DNA from: Thermomicrobiales bacterium
GTDB lineage: Bacteria; Chloroflexota; Chloroflexia; Thermomicrobiales; UBA6265
Length of the DNA stretch: 64,000 nt
Assembly: GCA_023957115.1 (NCBI GenBank)
Contig: JAMLHN010000017.1
Location: 1-64,000 of the forward strand
Direction: 5' to 3'
The translations under genes and the position numbers were made by a program. This document shows, piece by piece, positions 18,358-27,241 of the stretch. Under the pieces are notes generated by a model, which ran no database searches, had not been told where the DNA came from, and saw only the letters and a list, made by a program, of their open reading frames with translations. The stretch's first letter is position 1; each line of letters opens with the position of its first letter.

Positions 18358-19551
18358 ATGACCGACGAATGGTTCGAGGACGAGCTTCCCTGGCTCGGCC
18401 CGCCCCCGCCGCTGCCCCCCAGACGGGAGCAGCCACAATCCAATCCCGTCCCACCGGCTCCGCCCCGGCGCCCGGCGCGCCCCCGCGTTTCCGCATCTTC
18501 GGCCGCCGCGGTGGCCTCCTATCCGCTGCCCCCTCGTAGGCAGCGGGCGCCCCAACCAGCTCTCCCTCCTGTTCCGCCCAGCGCCCAATTGCCGCAGCGA
18601 GGCATCGGCGAGATCGTTGCCCTCAAATGGCTGGGTGTGCTGCTGGTGCTCGTCGCAGGGCTGACCGCGCTGGCGCTGGTCTTGCGTGATTTCCGCGGTC
18701 CCGCGCCCGCAACACCGACCCCTGCCGGGCAGCTCGTGATTCCGCTGGCCGAGGAAACCGGAAACCCGCTGGCTGGTCAGCAGGTGGTCGCAAATCCAGC
18801 ATTCGACGGGGTGGTCATCTGCCTCGATGCCGCGCACGGTGGGGTCGATCGCGGATACAAGCGAATGGGCGATGCGATTGCCCCGGCTATGGACGAGGCC
18901 CTCTATACCGCGGCCTATACCCGCGAGCTTGCCGGCCAGCTGACGGCGATGGGATTCACCGTGGTGACGACGCGCGATGGCGACACGGTCCAGAATGCCC
19001 AGTTTCAGGATGTCAATCGCGACGGCAAGACCCGAGAGAATGGGTCGTCCGATGCCGAGGCTGCGCAGAATGCGTTGATGGACGAAATGCAGGCGCGCAT
19101 CGAGTTCTGCAACGATGAGAATGCCGATCTGTTGATCTCCATCCATTTCGATGGATCCAGCCAGGCCGAGGAATCGGGATTCACCACCTGGTACGCGACA
19201 GGCCGCGGGGATAGCGCCGAGAGCCAGCGGCTTGCCGAGCTGATCATCGATGAGCTGGATGCGGACCTCGCGGCCGGTGGATTCGTAACCACGAACAACG
19301 GCGCCAAACCGGATACCGTGGCAGCGACCCACGGCAGCCAGATGGTCTACGATTCCCTCTTCATGATTGTCGGTTCCCGCGCCGGGATGAAGGATTCGAG
19401 CCGTATGCCCGGGGTGGTGGCCGACCTGCTGACGATCTCCAACGGGACCGATGCGCAGATCCTTGCCAGCGAAACAGGGCGGAGCACGATCGTGCAGGCA
19501 ATGGCCGAGGCAATCGGGCGCTATTTCACCGAGACCGCCGCGCTTGGGTGA
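18358..19551 (+). CDS. N-acetylmuramoyl-L-alanine amidase (Amidase_3), membrane-anchored
   Basis: A 397-residue protein. Residues 1-85 are Pro/Arg-rich and cytoplasmic, a single membrane helix follows (VLLVLVAGLTALALVL), and the Amidase_3 domain fills about 155-395. The family cleaves the bond between muramic acid and the stem peptide outside the membrane with zinc. Visible ligands are His in DAAHGGVDRGYK, Glu in MDEALYTAAYT and His in ISIHFDGSSQ. The last conserved position, normally Glu in a VExGFxSN motif, reads VVADLLTISN here, so the catalytic Glu appears to be Asp; activity may be altered. It is followed by a CapA-like gene on the same strand. Confidence 0.87.
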   Translation: MTDEWFEDELPWLGPPPPLPPRREQPQSNPVPPAPPRRPARPRVSASSAAAVASYPLPPRRQRAPQPALPPVPPSAQLPQRGIGEIVALKWLGVLLVLVAGLTALALVLRDFRGPAPATPTPAGQLVIPLAEETGNPLAGQQVVANPAFDGVVICLDAAHGGVDRGYKRMGDAIAPAMDEALYTAAYTRELAGQLTAMGFTVVTTRDGDTVQNAQFQDVNRDGKTRENGSSDAEAAQNALMDEMQARIEFCNDENADLLISIHFDGSSQAEESGFTTWYATGRGDSAESQRLAELIIDELDADLAAGGFVTTNNGAKPDTVAATHGSQMVYDSLFMIVGSRAGMKDSSRMPGVVADLLTISNGTDAQILASETGRSTIVQAMAEAIGRYFTETAALG

Positions 19552-19621
19552 ATCCCGGCAGCCTGCAGAGTACGATTTGCCGGTGCGCGGCGCTCCGAGC
19601 GCCGCCCCGAGAGGAGTGCAG

Positions 19622-21076
19622 GTGTCCCCGTTGGCGAACCGTTTGATCTCACGACGTACCGTACTGAAAGGCGCAGCGGTTGGCGCCGCCGCAGCGAGCG
19701 CGCGCCGGGTTGGGCCGGCTGCCGCGCAGCAGGTTGCCGGATTGCCGGCCGGGATGGCGCTCGTTTCCTCCCCGCGTCTGCCCTTGTTCGGGGTTGGAAG
19801 CGCCGAGGTGTCCGCGTTGCTGTCCGGCTCGATTCCCGATTGGCGTGAGGTCGGATCGGCGATTGCCCTGCCGGTCGAGCCACTGGCGCTGGGCTCGTCG
19901 ACGCCGGTGGCGGGCGCAGCTACGACAGTGAACGACTACGAAGCACTCGCCGCCGAGCTCGATCGACGACCGGGCGCGGTGGCGCTCGTGCCAATCGAGC
20001 ACGTCGACTTCCGCGCCAATGTCCTGGCCGTCGATGGATACGATCCGGTCCGCCACGATCAGATCGATGGTCAGGATGCGATCCGGGTCGGTGTGGTCGG
20101 CGATATCGTTCCGGGACGAAACGTCAACAACAAGATGGTTGCCTATGGCGACTACACGCATCCGTTTCGTAAGGTCGCGGCAGAGCTGAGCTCCTACGAT
20201 GTCATGATCGCGAATCTGGAAGGTAATCTTTCCAACAACATCGCTCCCCCGGAGGACGCACACACCTTCTCGTTCGTTTCGAGTCCGCAGATGGTGGACG
20301 GATTCAAGCTGGCCGGAATCGATGCCGTCACGCTGGCAAACAACCACTCGATGTGGAACAGCGAAGGGTGGGGCGCGCAGGGACTGCTCGATACCATCGA
20401 TGCCTTGCAGGCGGGTGGGGTGCCGCATTTCGGCGCCGGGAACAATCTCGCGGAGGCGCGGGCGCCCTGGGTTGCCGAAGTGGGTGGCAAGACCATCGCC
20501 TTTTTCGGTATCGACGGCGTGACCGCCAACGAGGAAGCGCGCGATTTCGCCGCGACCGTCTACCTCAGCGAGCTGGGGAACGATGGCTACGCAGGCGCCA
20601 CCGACAGCTCACCCGGGACCAATCCGTATATCACCGAGCAATTTTTGGCCGATATCGAGTCAGCCGTCGCTCAATACGACATCGTCATTCCGTACTTCCA
20701 TATGGGGATCGAGTACTTCCCGGTTCCACCCGCCTGGGCGCGTGAAGGGGCCAAGGCCGCCATCGACCGTGGCGCAACCATGGTGGTGACCAACCACCCG
20801 CATATCATCCAGGGCATGCAGGTCTACAACGGCAAACCGATTCTCTATTCGGTGGGGAACTTCATCTTCGATCAGATGTTTTCGGTCGAGGTGCGTCAGG
20901 GCAACATCCTCGAGATCGTGCTGCGCGATGACAAGGTCGTCGGACTTCGCGTCCGCGGGGTCGAGATCGAAAACTTCAATCAGCCCCGCTTGATGACCGC
21001 CGGCGAGCATGCATCGCAGATGGACCGGTTCTGGTCGGCGACCGAGCGGATTGCGGCTGCGGAGTCAGGCGCGTAG
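19622..21076 (+). CDS. CapA-family protein with Tat signal
   Basis: A 484-residue exported protein. GTG at 19622 is preceded by GAGGAG at six bases and begins right before a twin-arginine signal (SRRTVLKGAAVGAAAAS), so it is preferred over a far upstream ATG that overlaps the previous gene. The CapA/PGA_cap metallophosphatase-like domain is clear: GDIVPGRNVNNKM, NLEGNLSNN, LANNHSMWNSEGWG, IPYFHMGIEY and NHPHIIQGMQVYNGKPI. CapA proteins act in poly-gamma-glutamate capsule synthesis or export, but many Chloroflexota members occur without capB/capC, as here, and their substrate is unknown. Neighbouring surface proteins and a peptidoglycan amidase suggest a role in the envelope. Confidence 0.88.
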   Translation: MSPLANRLISRRTVLKGAAVGAAAASARRVGPAAAQQVAGLPAGMALVSSPRLPLFGVGSAEVSALLSGSIPDWREVGSAIALPVEPLALGSSTPVAGAATTVNDYEALAAELDRRPGAVALVPIEHVDFRANVLAVDGYDPVRHDQIDGQDAIRVGVVGDIVPGRNVNNKMVAYGDYTHPFRKVAAELSSYDVMIANLEGNLSNNIAPPEDAHTFSFVSSPQMVDGFKLAGIDAVTLANNHSMWNSEGWGAQGLLDTIDALQAGGVPHFGAGNNLAEARAPWVAEVGGKTIAFFGIDGVTANEEARDFAATVYLSELGNDGYAGATDSSPGTNPYITEQFLADIESAVAQYDIVIPYFHMGIEYFPVPPAWAREGAKAAIDRGATMVVTNHPHIIQGMQVYNGKPILYSVGNFIFDQMFSVEVRQGNILEIVLRDDKVVGLRVRGVEIENFNQPRLMTAGEHASQMDRFWSATERIAAAESGA

Positions 21077-21106
21077 GGAACGACCGCTGGTACAAGACCC
21101 TGATGG

Positions 21107-21140
21107 AGGACGCCAGCTCTCACACGAGAGCTGGCGTCCT
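21107..21140 (+). terminator. Terminator hairpin of the CapA-like gene
   Basis: AGGACGCCAGCTCTC, loop ACAC, and its exact complement form a 15-bp stem 30 bases past the stop codon. Confidence 0.75.
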
Positions 21141-21404
21141 TGAACATGGATTCGATAGGCGCTGGATGGTCTGCGAAACGATGTGCTCACCATCACCATC
21201 CCGTCGTCCCGGCCGAAGCGGAGAGGCCTCTTGCGCCCCCGGGGCTTACGATCGGCCGTCCTCTCCATTGGACGAGCTAGCTTCTCACTGTAGCAAGCAC
21301 ATTGGATTCACCATCGTCCAGCCGCCATTGCGTCCAGCAGCCGTACTCGACTGGAAGGACCATCTGGCTGCATGCTTGAGAAACGCTGCTGCGAATCCGT
21401 CAAA
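21141..21404. other. Intergenic stretch, nothing firmly identified
   Basis: No gene was recognised. On the minus strand around 21238-21290 there is a tRNA-like D arm (CGTCC-8-GGACG), but no matching anticodon stem, T arm or acceptor follows. Confidence 0.4.
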
Positions 21405-21839
21405 TTAGCAAAGCTCAACACAGGAGTTCAGCCCCGAACAAACCCAACCAGTTGGACAGTTGTCGCTGTTTTGTTGGCAATCGGCATTGATTCGCGGATC
21501 GAGACTTCCACAATAGGCCGTTCCAGGATCGGCATTCCAGCAAACCTCGCAACCGACTTCCCGACATTGACTACTGTCGGTGCATGGGAGAGCACAGCTT
21601 CCGTTGGACAGGCAGATGCGACCGTCCGGGCAGTCGCAGGCATCGCCATCGTCGTCACCGTCTTCTCCGGTGGAGAGCTTCGGGGGCCAAACGGGACGCC
21701 AGGCTGCATGGGCATCGTCCAGTGTCGAGTTGGCGACGAGGACGGCACCACCAAAGATGCCGAGGCGGGAGAGCAGCCACCGGCGCGAGCCACCGCGCGC
21801 CAGGTCCCGAGTGAGCGTATCGAATGACGATCGGTCCAT
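21405..21839 (-). CDS. Secreted Cys-rich protein with twin-Arg leader
   Basis: A 144-residue protein beginning at ATG 21839, with GAGG about ten bases upstream. The leader MDRSSFDTLTRDLARGGSRR is followed by a hydrophobic stretch and DAHA, which looks like a twin-arginine export signal. The mature part, residues 55-144, holds about 16 Cys in spacings such as CDCPDGRICLSNGSCALPC and an acidic GEDGDDDGDACD patch. The same leader pattern (R/S-x-FDxLxRxLAxGxxRRxxLxxLxG) is found in the Cys-rich protein at 60116-60859. It probably folds as a disulfide-stabilised secreted domain; no function is known. Members of this leader class are common in Thermomicrobiales genomes, as far as I recall. Confidence 0.78.
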   Translation of the reverse strand: MDRSSFDTLTRDLARGGSRRWLLSRLGIFGGAVLVANSTLDDAHAAWRPVWPPKLSTGEDGDDDGDACDCPDGRICLSNGSCALPCTDSSQCREVGCEVCWNADPGTAYCGSLDPRINADCQQNSDNCPTGWVCSGLNSCVELC

Positions 21840-22014
21840 GTGTGCGTGCCTCGCACATTCCAAAAACGCGGTCGGACAAGCAGACCGCAGCGAAAGAACG
21901 ATCTGGTACGAACCAGATGGTTAGGATGGCCACTATATCAGAGGTATTCTGCGCCCGGGTGCTCGCAAGAAGGTGGAGCGTTGACGGCTGCCGGCGCCAT
22001 GCTGCATAGGTCGC

Positions 22015-22368
22015 TCACGCGCGCACGATCACCTTTCCACCACGAGCCACGATGAGCAGCTCGCGGTTGGTACGGCGGAATTGCACCTCGACCGTGCCGA
22101 CCAGATCGACGGTGCGGACATCGGTGAAGACCACCGTGGACGATGGCGAGATGGCATCGACCCGATGGATGCCAGTCCAGAGTGTCAACATGGTGGCCGG
22201 CAACCCCAGCGCGTTCTCGATCGTGAGCTGATAGATGTTGCTGCCAGGGAGCTGAAATGGCGCGCGCTCGACCGTCGCGCCCAACGCCGCGGCAATACCT
22301 TCGATGACGTCGTCATCGAAGGTATGGTGGGTTATTGGATTGCGCGGCGTTGTCCCTGGTTCGTCCAT
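22015..22368 (-). CDS. Hypothetical protein, 117 residues
   Basis: A small soluble protein with no recognised family. It has an even mix of predicted helix (DDDVIEGIAAALGATVERA) and beta strands (NIYQLTIENALG, STVVFTDVRTVDLVG, RELLIVARGGKVIVRA) and ends in three strands. The start ATG at 22368 has only a weak site. It is divergent from the threonine dehydratase gene, with 48 bases between the two starts, so they share a regulatory region. Confidence 0.5.
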   Translation of the reverse strand: MDEPGTTPRNPITHHTFDDDVIEGIAAALGATVERAPFQLPGSNIYQLTIENALGLPATMLTLWTGIHRVDAISPSSTVVFTDVRTVDLVGTVEVQFRRTNRELLIVARGGKVIVRA

Positions 22369-22416
22369 CGTCGCTCGCTATACTCGGCAGGCTGGTTCAC
22401 TGCGGAGGAGCATACG

Positions 22417-23397
22417 ATGTCGACAACCACCGAGTCGCCCATACCGACCTCGATCACCATCGAAACCATCTGGGAGGCGCGTGACCGTATCGCTCCCTAC
22501 ATCCACTGGACACCGGTCTTCACGTCGGAGACGTTGAACGGATTGACCGGCACGCGTCTCCATATGAAAGCCGAAAACCTGCAAAAGACCGGGGCGTTCA
22601 AGGTCCGAGGGGCGTTGAATGCGGTCGCCCAGCTCAGCGTGGACGAGCGATCGGCCGGTGTGGTGACCTTCTCCGCGGGGAATCACGGGCAGGGACTTGC
22701 TTTTGCCGCCCGCGAGTTTGGGGTCGCCTGCACGGTCTTCATGACCGACACCGCGGTTCCCTCCAAGGTCGCGGCGATCCAGGGGTACGGAGCGTCCACG
22801 CGCCAATTCCCGACCATTCAGGACGCAGTTGCCGAGATGGAGCGGACTGTCGAGCAAACCGGCGCGGTGTTTATCTCCCCATTCGCCAATGAGGCGGTCA
22901 TTGCTGGACAGGCGACGGTTGCGCTCGAGCTGCTGGAGCAGGTCGAAGAGCTCGAACAGGTGATCGTGCCGATCGGCGGCGGTGGGCTCATCTCCGGAAC
23001 CGCGTTGACCTTGCGCATCTTGCAACCGGACATTCGCATCGTTGGCGTCGAGCCAGAAGGCGCGCCGACCATGACGCGTGCCTTGCAGCAGGGGCGCCCG
23101 GTTACCCTGGAATCGACGAATACCATTGCGGACGGATTGACCGCTCCGTTCACCGCTGACCTGAACCTCGCAATCGTGCGCGAGCTGGTCGACGATGTCG
23201 TGATCGTGACCGATGACGAGATCGTCGACGCGCTCCGGCTGGTGCTCGATCGCACCAAGCTGCTGATCGAAGGTTCGGCCGCGGCCGGAATTGCCGCCTT
23301 GTTGACGGGAAAGGCGGCGGTCGAGACCGGCGCGGTCACTGCGGCGATCCTCACCGGAGGGAATATCGATCTCGGCCGTCTGAAAGGATTGCTTTGA
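22417..23397 (+). CDS. Threonine dehydratase-like PLP enzyme
   Basis: A 326-residue fold-type II PLP enzyme. GGAGGAG lies about eight bases before the ATG. The PLP lysine is in KTGAFKVRGALNA (about residue 57), the substrate Ser/Asn loop is SAGNHGQGLAF, and the phosphate-binding glycine loop is IGGGGLISG. The length matches catabolic (TdcB-type) threonine/serine dehydratases, which lack the C-terminal ACT regulatory domain of biosynthetic IlvA. It converts threonine to 2-oxobutanoate, or serine to pyruvate, with ammonia release. Serine/threo-3-hydroxyaspartate racemases have the same fold and cannot be excluded. Confidence 0.88.
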   Translation: MSTTTESPIPTSITIETIWEARDRIAPYIHWTPVFTSETLNGLTGTRLHMKAENLQKTGAFKVRGALNAVAQLSVDERSAGVVTFSAGNHGQGLAFAAREFGVACTVFMTDTAVPSKVAAIQGYGASTRQFPTIQDAVAEMERTVEQTGAVFISPFANEAVIAGQATVALELLEQVEELEQVIVPIGGGGLISGTALTLRILQPDIRIVGVEPEGAPTMTRALQQGRPVTLESTNTIADGLTAPFTADLNLAIVRELVDDVVIVTDDEIVDALRLVLDRTKLLIEGSAAAGIAALLTGKAAVETGAVTAAILTGGNIDLGRLKGLL

Positions 23398-23399
23398 AG

Positions 23400-23469
23400 G
23401 TCCAGTGTCCGGAGAAGCAGGCGGCAGACAGCACGCAGCACGCAGAAAGAACCGCTCCGGACATTGGAC
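23400..23469 (+). terminator. Inverted repeat behind the threonine dehydratase gene
   Basis: TCCAGTGTCCGGAG at 23401-23414 pairs with CTCCGGACATTGGA at 23455-23468 with one G-T mismatch, closed by an extra outer pair. The loop of 40 bases contains a short GCACGCA direct repeat. It begins directly after the stop codon. Confidence 0.5.
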
Positions 23470-23607
23470 TAAGAAACGTTTCAAACGGGTCTTCATTGCG
23501 GAAGACAACGCTTCGGTTTCTCGCTGGATAGAATTCCCGGATACAGGTTCGCGTGCATTCCGTTCCAGTTGCCTGACAATGTCGAGCTGATCAAGGAGTC
23601 CCTTTCG

Positions 23608-24978
23608 ATGCATCGAGAACAGCCCATTCCCGTTCGCCCTGGATCGAACATCGACCGGCGTCGTTTGCTTCAGAGCGCGGCAGTGGGAGGCGCTGGGCTC
23701 CTCATCGCGAGCCCGCGCGGCGCGCGCGCGCAGGACGGTGGTCTGAGCGGCGAAATCACCATCGGGTACGAAGGCGCGGCCACCGGGGTCATTCCCTATA
23801 TCGAAGCGACGGCCAAGGCGATCGAGGACGCGAATCCGGACGCGCGGGTCACGCTCCAGCCCTCTCCAGGGGGGAACTACGCGACCCAGGTCATCCTCCA
23901 GCTCAATAGCGGACGCGCACCCGATCTCTTCCTGTTGGTTGGGGTGGCGATGGCCGAGCTGGCTGCGGCCGATCTGATCGCCCCGCTCGACGATTTCACC
24001 GGCGATTGGGATGGATGGAGTCAGTATCCCGAGGATCTTCGTGCGTCGTTGACCTACGAGGGTTCGATCTGGGCGATCCCCTATCTGATGGACACCCACT
24101 TCCTCTACTACAACAAGGAAATCTTCGAGAAGGCGGGTTTGCCGCGCGATTGGACGCCTGCCGACCCGAACGACATTCTCGACGCCGCGCTCCAGATCAA
24201 GGAAAGTGACGATAGCGTCATTCCGTACGCACTCTACGCGGGGGCAAACGGCGGAAACGGGACGGTTTCCCGCGGATTCATTCCGCTCGTCTACGCGTTC
24301 GGCGGCGAGCTGCGCGATGCCGATGGCAAATTCATCATCGACAGCTGCGCGATTCGGGAAGCGCTCGACTTCTACTATCGCGCCTATCAGACCGACCAAA
24401 CCGTACCGCAGGAAGTGATGACCAGCCCGCAACCGAGCTCGTCGATGCGGCAGGCAATGATCGACGGCGAGCTGGGGATTCTCTACGAGGGGTCCTGGGC
24501 CTATGGCGGTTGGCTGGAGGAAGACGAGGGCTGGACCAACGACAACATCGGCTTCGTCCTCTTTCCGGGTGCGGGAGATGTCGCTCCCTTCGCGGTCGGA
24601 GGCACCGGGAACTCGTGGTTCATCAACAATCGTGCGGAGAACAAGGAGCTGGCCTGGGCGTTCATTGCCGAGTTCAACTCGGTCGCGAACCAGGTGTCGA
24701 TCAATGTCGAGGACCCGCATATCCCGGCCCGCTCCGATGCCGCCGCCGATCCCGCCTTCCAGGAGACCCCCTTCCTTACCGCGATGGTCGAATCCTCCGA
24801 TGCACTCTTGTTGACCGCGCCAGATCGCTCGTTCCTGCAGCTGGTCGGTATCGTGCAGAACGCAACCGGGTTGATTGCGACCGGTGAGGCAACCCCGGAG
24901 GAAGCCGCCAGCCGCTATGCCGAAGAGCTCACTCGCGTGCTGGGTGCAGACAACGTGGTCGCGCAACCGTGCGAGTAG
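23608..24978 (+). CDS. Sugar ABC importer, binding protein 1
   Basis: A 456-residue extracellular solute-binding protein of the type used by carbohydrate (CUT1) importers. ATG 23608 follows AAGGAG at nine bases. A twin-arginine-like leader (IDRRRLLQSAAVGGAGLL) precedes the mature protein. Domain signs include the GRAPDLFLLVGVAMAEL hinge segment, WAIPYLMDTHFLYYNKEIF and NSWFINNRAENKELAWAF. It is the first gene of an operon of five. The next gene is a close paralogue, so the importer has two binding proteins. The sugar bound cannot be deduced. Confidence 0.92.
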   Translation: MHREQPIPVRPGSNIDRRRLLQSAAVGGAGLLIASPRGARAQDGGLSGEITIGYEGAATGVIPYIEATAKAIEDANPDARVTLQPSPGGNYATQVILQLNSGRAPDLFLLVGVAMAELAAADLIAPLDDFTGDWDGWSQYPEDLRASLTYEGSIWAIPYLMDTHFLYYNKEIFEKAGLPRDWTPADPNDILDAALQIKESDDSVIPYALYAGANGGNGTVSRGFIPLVYAFGGELRDADGKFIIDSCAIREALDFYYRAYQTDQTVPQEVMTSPQPSSSMRQAMIDGELGILYEGSWAYGGWLEEDEGWTNDNIGFVLFPGAGDVAPFAVGGTGNSWFINNRAENKELAWAFIAEFNSVANQVSINVEDPHIPARSDAAADPAFQETPFLTAMVESSDALLLTAPDRSFLQLVGIVQNATGLIATGEATPEEAASRYAEELTRVLGADNVVAQPCE

Positions 24979-24995
24979 CGGATCGGTCTGGAACG

Positions 24996-26306
24996 ATGAA
25001 CCGCCGGTCGTTGCTCGCGGGCGGAAGCGCCGCGCTAGCCGGGGCGGTTCTTGCCGGCAGTGGCGGCTCTCTTGCCCAGGGACTGACCGGCACGATCACG
25101 ATCGGGTACGAGGGGACGAACGCGTTTATCGGTCCCTATATTGGAGCCGCTGCGCAAGCGGTGATGACCGCGAACCCAGGCGCGACGATCGAGGTCAATC
25201 CGTCGATCAGTCCGAACTATCTGTCGCAATTGGCGTTGCAGCTCTTCACCGGAACCGCGCCTGATGTTTTTCTCATTTTCGGTCTTGGTGCCGGTGAACT
25301 GGCGGCGGGCGGGTTTGTCTCGTCGCTCGATGACTATGTCGCCAACTGGGATGGCTGGGCTCAGTACGATGCGGCCACCCGTGCCGGTGTGACATCGCAG
25401 GGACATCCCTGGGCAATTCCCTGGGGACTCAACCCCTATTTCCTTTACTATCGCAAGGATCTTTTTCAACAAGCGGGATTGGACCCTGAATGGCAACCGG
25501 AGACGCGCGAAGAGATCATCGAAGCTGCTGCCGCGATTCAGCAGTCGAGCCCAGATTCGATTCCCTATTCGATCTATGCGGGCGCCAACGGCGAGAACGC
25601 AACGGCGGCCGATTTCATGAACCTTATTCTGTCGAATGGGGGAACCCTGATCGACCCGGACGGGCGATGGTTCATCGATAGTTGTCCGATTCGAGAAACG
25701 CTGGCGTATTACGAGTACGCATTCCAGACGACGAAGGTCGTGCCGTCGATTGTACTCACCGATGTCTCCCCTCTGGAAACAATGCCGAACTATTTCGCAA
25801 ATGGAGAGCTTGGCATTCTGCACGAGACGGCCAAGCACTATGGTGTCTGGATGGCCAGGAATGCCGTCGACGCGGAGACGATTGGCGTCGCGCTTTTCCC
25901 CGGGAATGAGGGTCCTCTGGCATTGGGGGATGTCGGTGACGCCTGGTATATCAACAGCGGCGCCGCGAATCCCGATCTTGGCTGGGCGTTCATCGAAGCA
26001 TTCAGTACGGTTGAGCTGCAAGCGGCGCTTTCCGCGGAGGATCCGCACCTCCCTGCGCGGCTCGATGCCCGCGACGCATCGGATTGGCTGGAGCAACCGC
26101 TTTCCGACCGGATCCTCGAAGCTTCGACCGTGATGACCTTGCCGCCACCCGAACCACAGTTCCGCAAATTGATCAGTGTGGTGCAGAATGCAACCGGTTT
26201 GGTGGCTGCTGGACAGGCGACTCCAATCGAAGCCATCCAGCGATATGGCGAGGAGCTGACCCGGACGATGGGCGAGCAGAATGTCACCACCGAGGCGTGC
26301 GGATGA
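24996..26306 (+). CDS. Sugar ABC importer, binding protein 2
   Basis: A 436-residue paralogue of the preceding binding protein; alignable blocks include TITIGYEG, NWDGWAQYD, FLYYRKDLFQQAGL and LISVVQNATGL. ATG 24996 is chosen because it begins the export leader MNRRSLLAGGSAALAGAVLA; a GTG at 24969 would overlap the previous gene. The gap from the first binding protein is 17 bases and the stop overlaps the permease start (ATGA), so it is translated with the operon. Duplication followed by divergence would widen the substrate range. Confidence 0.9.
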   Translation: MNRRSLLAGGSAALAGAVLAGSGGSLAQGLTGTITIGYEGTNAFIGPYIGAAAQAVMTANPGATIEVNPSISPNYLSQLALQLFTGTAPDVFLIFGLGAGELAAGGFVSSLDDYVANWDGWAQYDAATRAGVTSQGHPWAIPWGLNPYFLYYRKDLFQQAGLDPEWQPETREEIIEAAAAIQQSSPDSIPYSIYAGANGENATAADFMNLILSNGGTLIDPDGRWFIDSCPIRETLAYYEYAFQTTKVVPSIVLTDVSPLETMPNYFANGELGILHETAKHYGVWMARNAVDAETIGVALFPGNEGPLALGDVGDAWYINSGAANPDLGWAFIEAFSTVELQAALSAEDPHLPARLDARDASDWLEQPLSDRILEASTVMTLPPPEPQFRKLISVVQNATGLVAAGQATPIEAIQRYGEELTRTMGEQNVTTEACG

Positions 26307-27241
26307 GCGTTCCTGCGATCAACTGGCCGGCCGACTCCGAAACAGCGCCTCCGATCAGGAGGCGGAAAGGGGAGCAACGACCCTATATCGTGGCGATCAC
26401 CCCGGCAGCGATTCTGCTGTCGGCCTTTTTCATCTTTCCGGCCCTCTGGGTGATCTATACGAGCACCACCAGTCTCTCGCTCACGAACTTCGCCGCCGGC
26501 GCCCAGTTCGTCGGTCTCGATAACTACCGGCGGCTTTGGCACAACCCCGACTTTCCCAAGTTCGTCAAGAACACCATTGTTTTCACGGTCGGCGCGGCGA
26601 TGATCGGGCAAACGATCGGCGGCCTGCTGATCGCATTGCTCATCAACCACGCGCAGAATCACAAGCACAAACTGGCGCCGGTCGCATTCACGGCGGCGCT
26701 GCTGGGCTGGATTTGCCCGCCGACGCTGGCCGGATTCATCTGGGGCGGAATCTTCGACTACCGCAATGGGATGTTGAACACGACCCTGCAATTCCTCCAT
26801 CTGCCACGGGTCGATATGCTCGGTGACTACCCGATGTTCTCGGTCATCCTGGCGGAGTCGTGGCGTGGGCTCGCCTTCGCCCTCAACATCTTTCTGCGCG
26901 CGTTGCAATCGATTCCCAACCAGGTCTATGAAGCGGCCAGTATCGATGGCGCCACCACCTGGATGCGCTTCAAGGATCAAACGCTGCCGGCCATGCGGCA
27001 TGTGATTGCGCTCGTGTTGCTGGTGACGACGATCACCACGATCGGCAGCTTCCTGATGATCCTGATTCTGACCAACGGCGACCCGGCGTACGCAACCGAG
27101 ACCATCGCGTTGCATGCCTACCACCAAGCGTTCACGCTCTTCGATATCGGCTATGGCGCGGCGCTCTCGGTCGTGATGCTGCTCCTCAGTCTCTTCTTTG
27201 CGCTCTTTTATCTGCGCCTGGCGAAAGCGAGCGCCGAATGA
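26303..27241 (+). CDS. Sugar ABC importer, permease 1 (MalF type)
   Basis: A 312-residue inner-membrane permease with six helices. The EAA loop that contacts the ATPase reads VYEAASIDGATTWMRFKDQT. The first helix (ITPAAILLSAFFIFPALWVIY) and the segment VGLDNYRRLWHNPDF are usual for this family. It overlaps its neighbours on both sides by four bases. Confidence 0.92.
   Translation: MSVPAINWPADSETAPPIRRRKGEQRPYIVAITPAAILLSAFFIFPALWVIYTSTTSLSLTNFAAGAQFVGLDNYRRLWHNPDFPKFVKNTIVFTVGAAMIGQTIGGLLIALLINHAQNHKHKLAPVAFTAALLGWICPPTLAGFIWGGIFDYRNGMLNTTLQFLHLPRVDMLGDYPMFSVILAESWRGLAFALNIFLRALQSIPNQVYEAASIDGATTWMRFKDQTLPAMRHVIALVLLVTTITTIGSFLMILILTNGDPAYATETIALHAYHQAFTLFDIGYGAALSVVMLLLSLFFALFYLRLAKASAE

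Noticed and set aside
18190..19332. 380-codon minus-strand frame
   Set aside because: Antisense to the peptidoglycan amidase; no recognisable domain.
21238..21290. tRNA-like segment on the minus strand with a D-arm look
   Set aside because: CGTCC-8-GGACG resembles a D arm, but the following stem has only three pairs with a nine-base loop, and there is no T arm or acceptor pairing.
22378..24966. 862-codon open frame on the minus strand
   Set aside because: It is antisense to threonine dehydratase and the first binding protein, both clear families; its translation is Arg/Gly/Asp-rich shadow text without domains.
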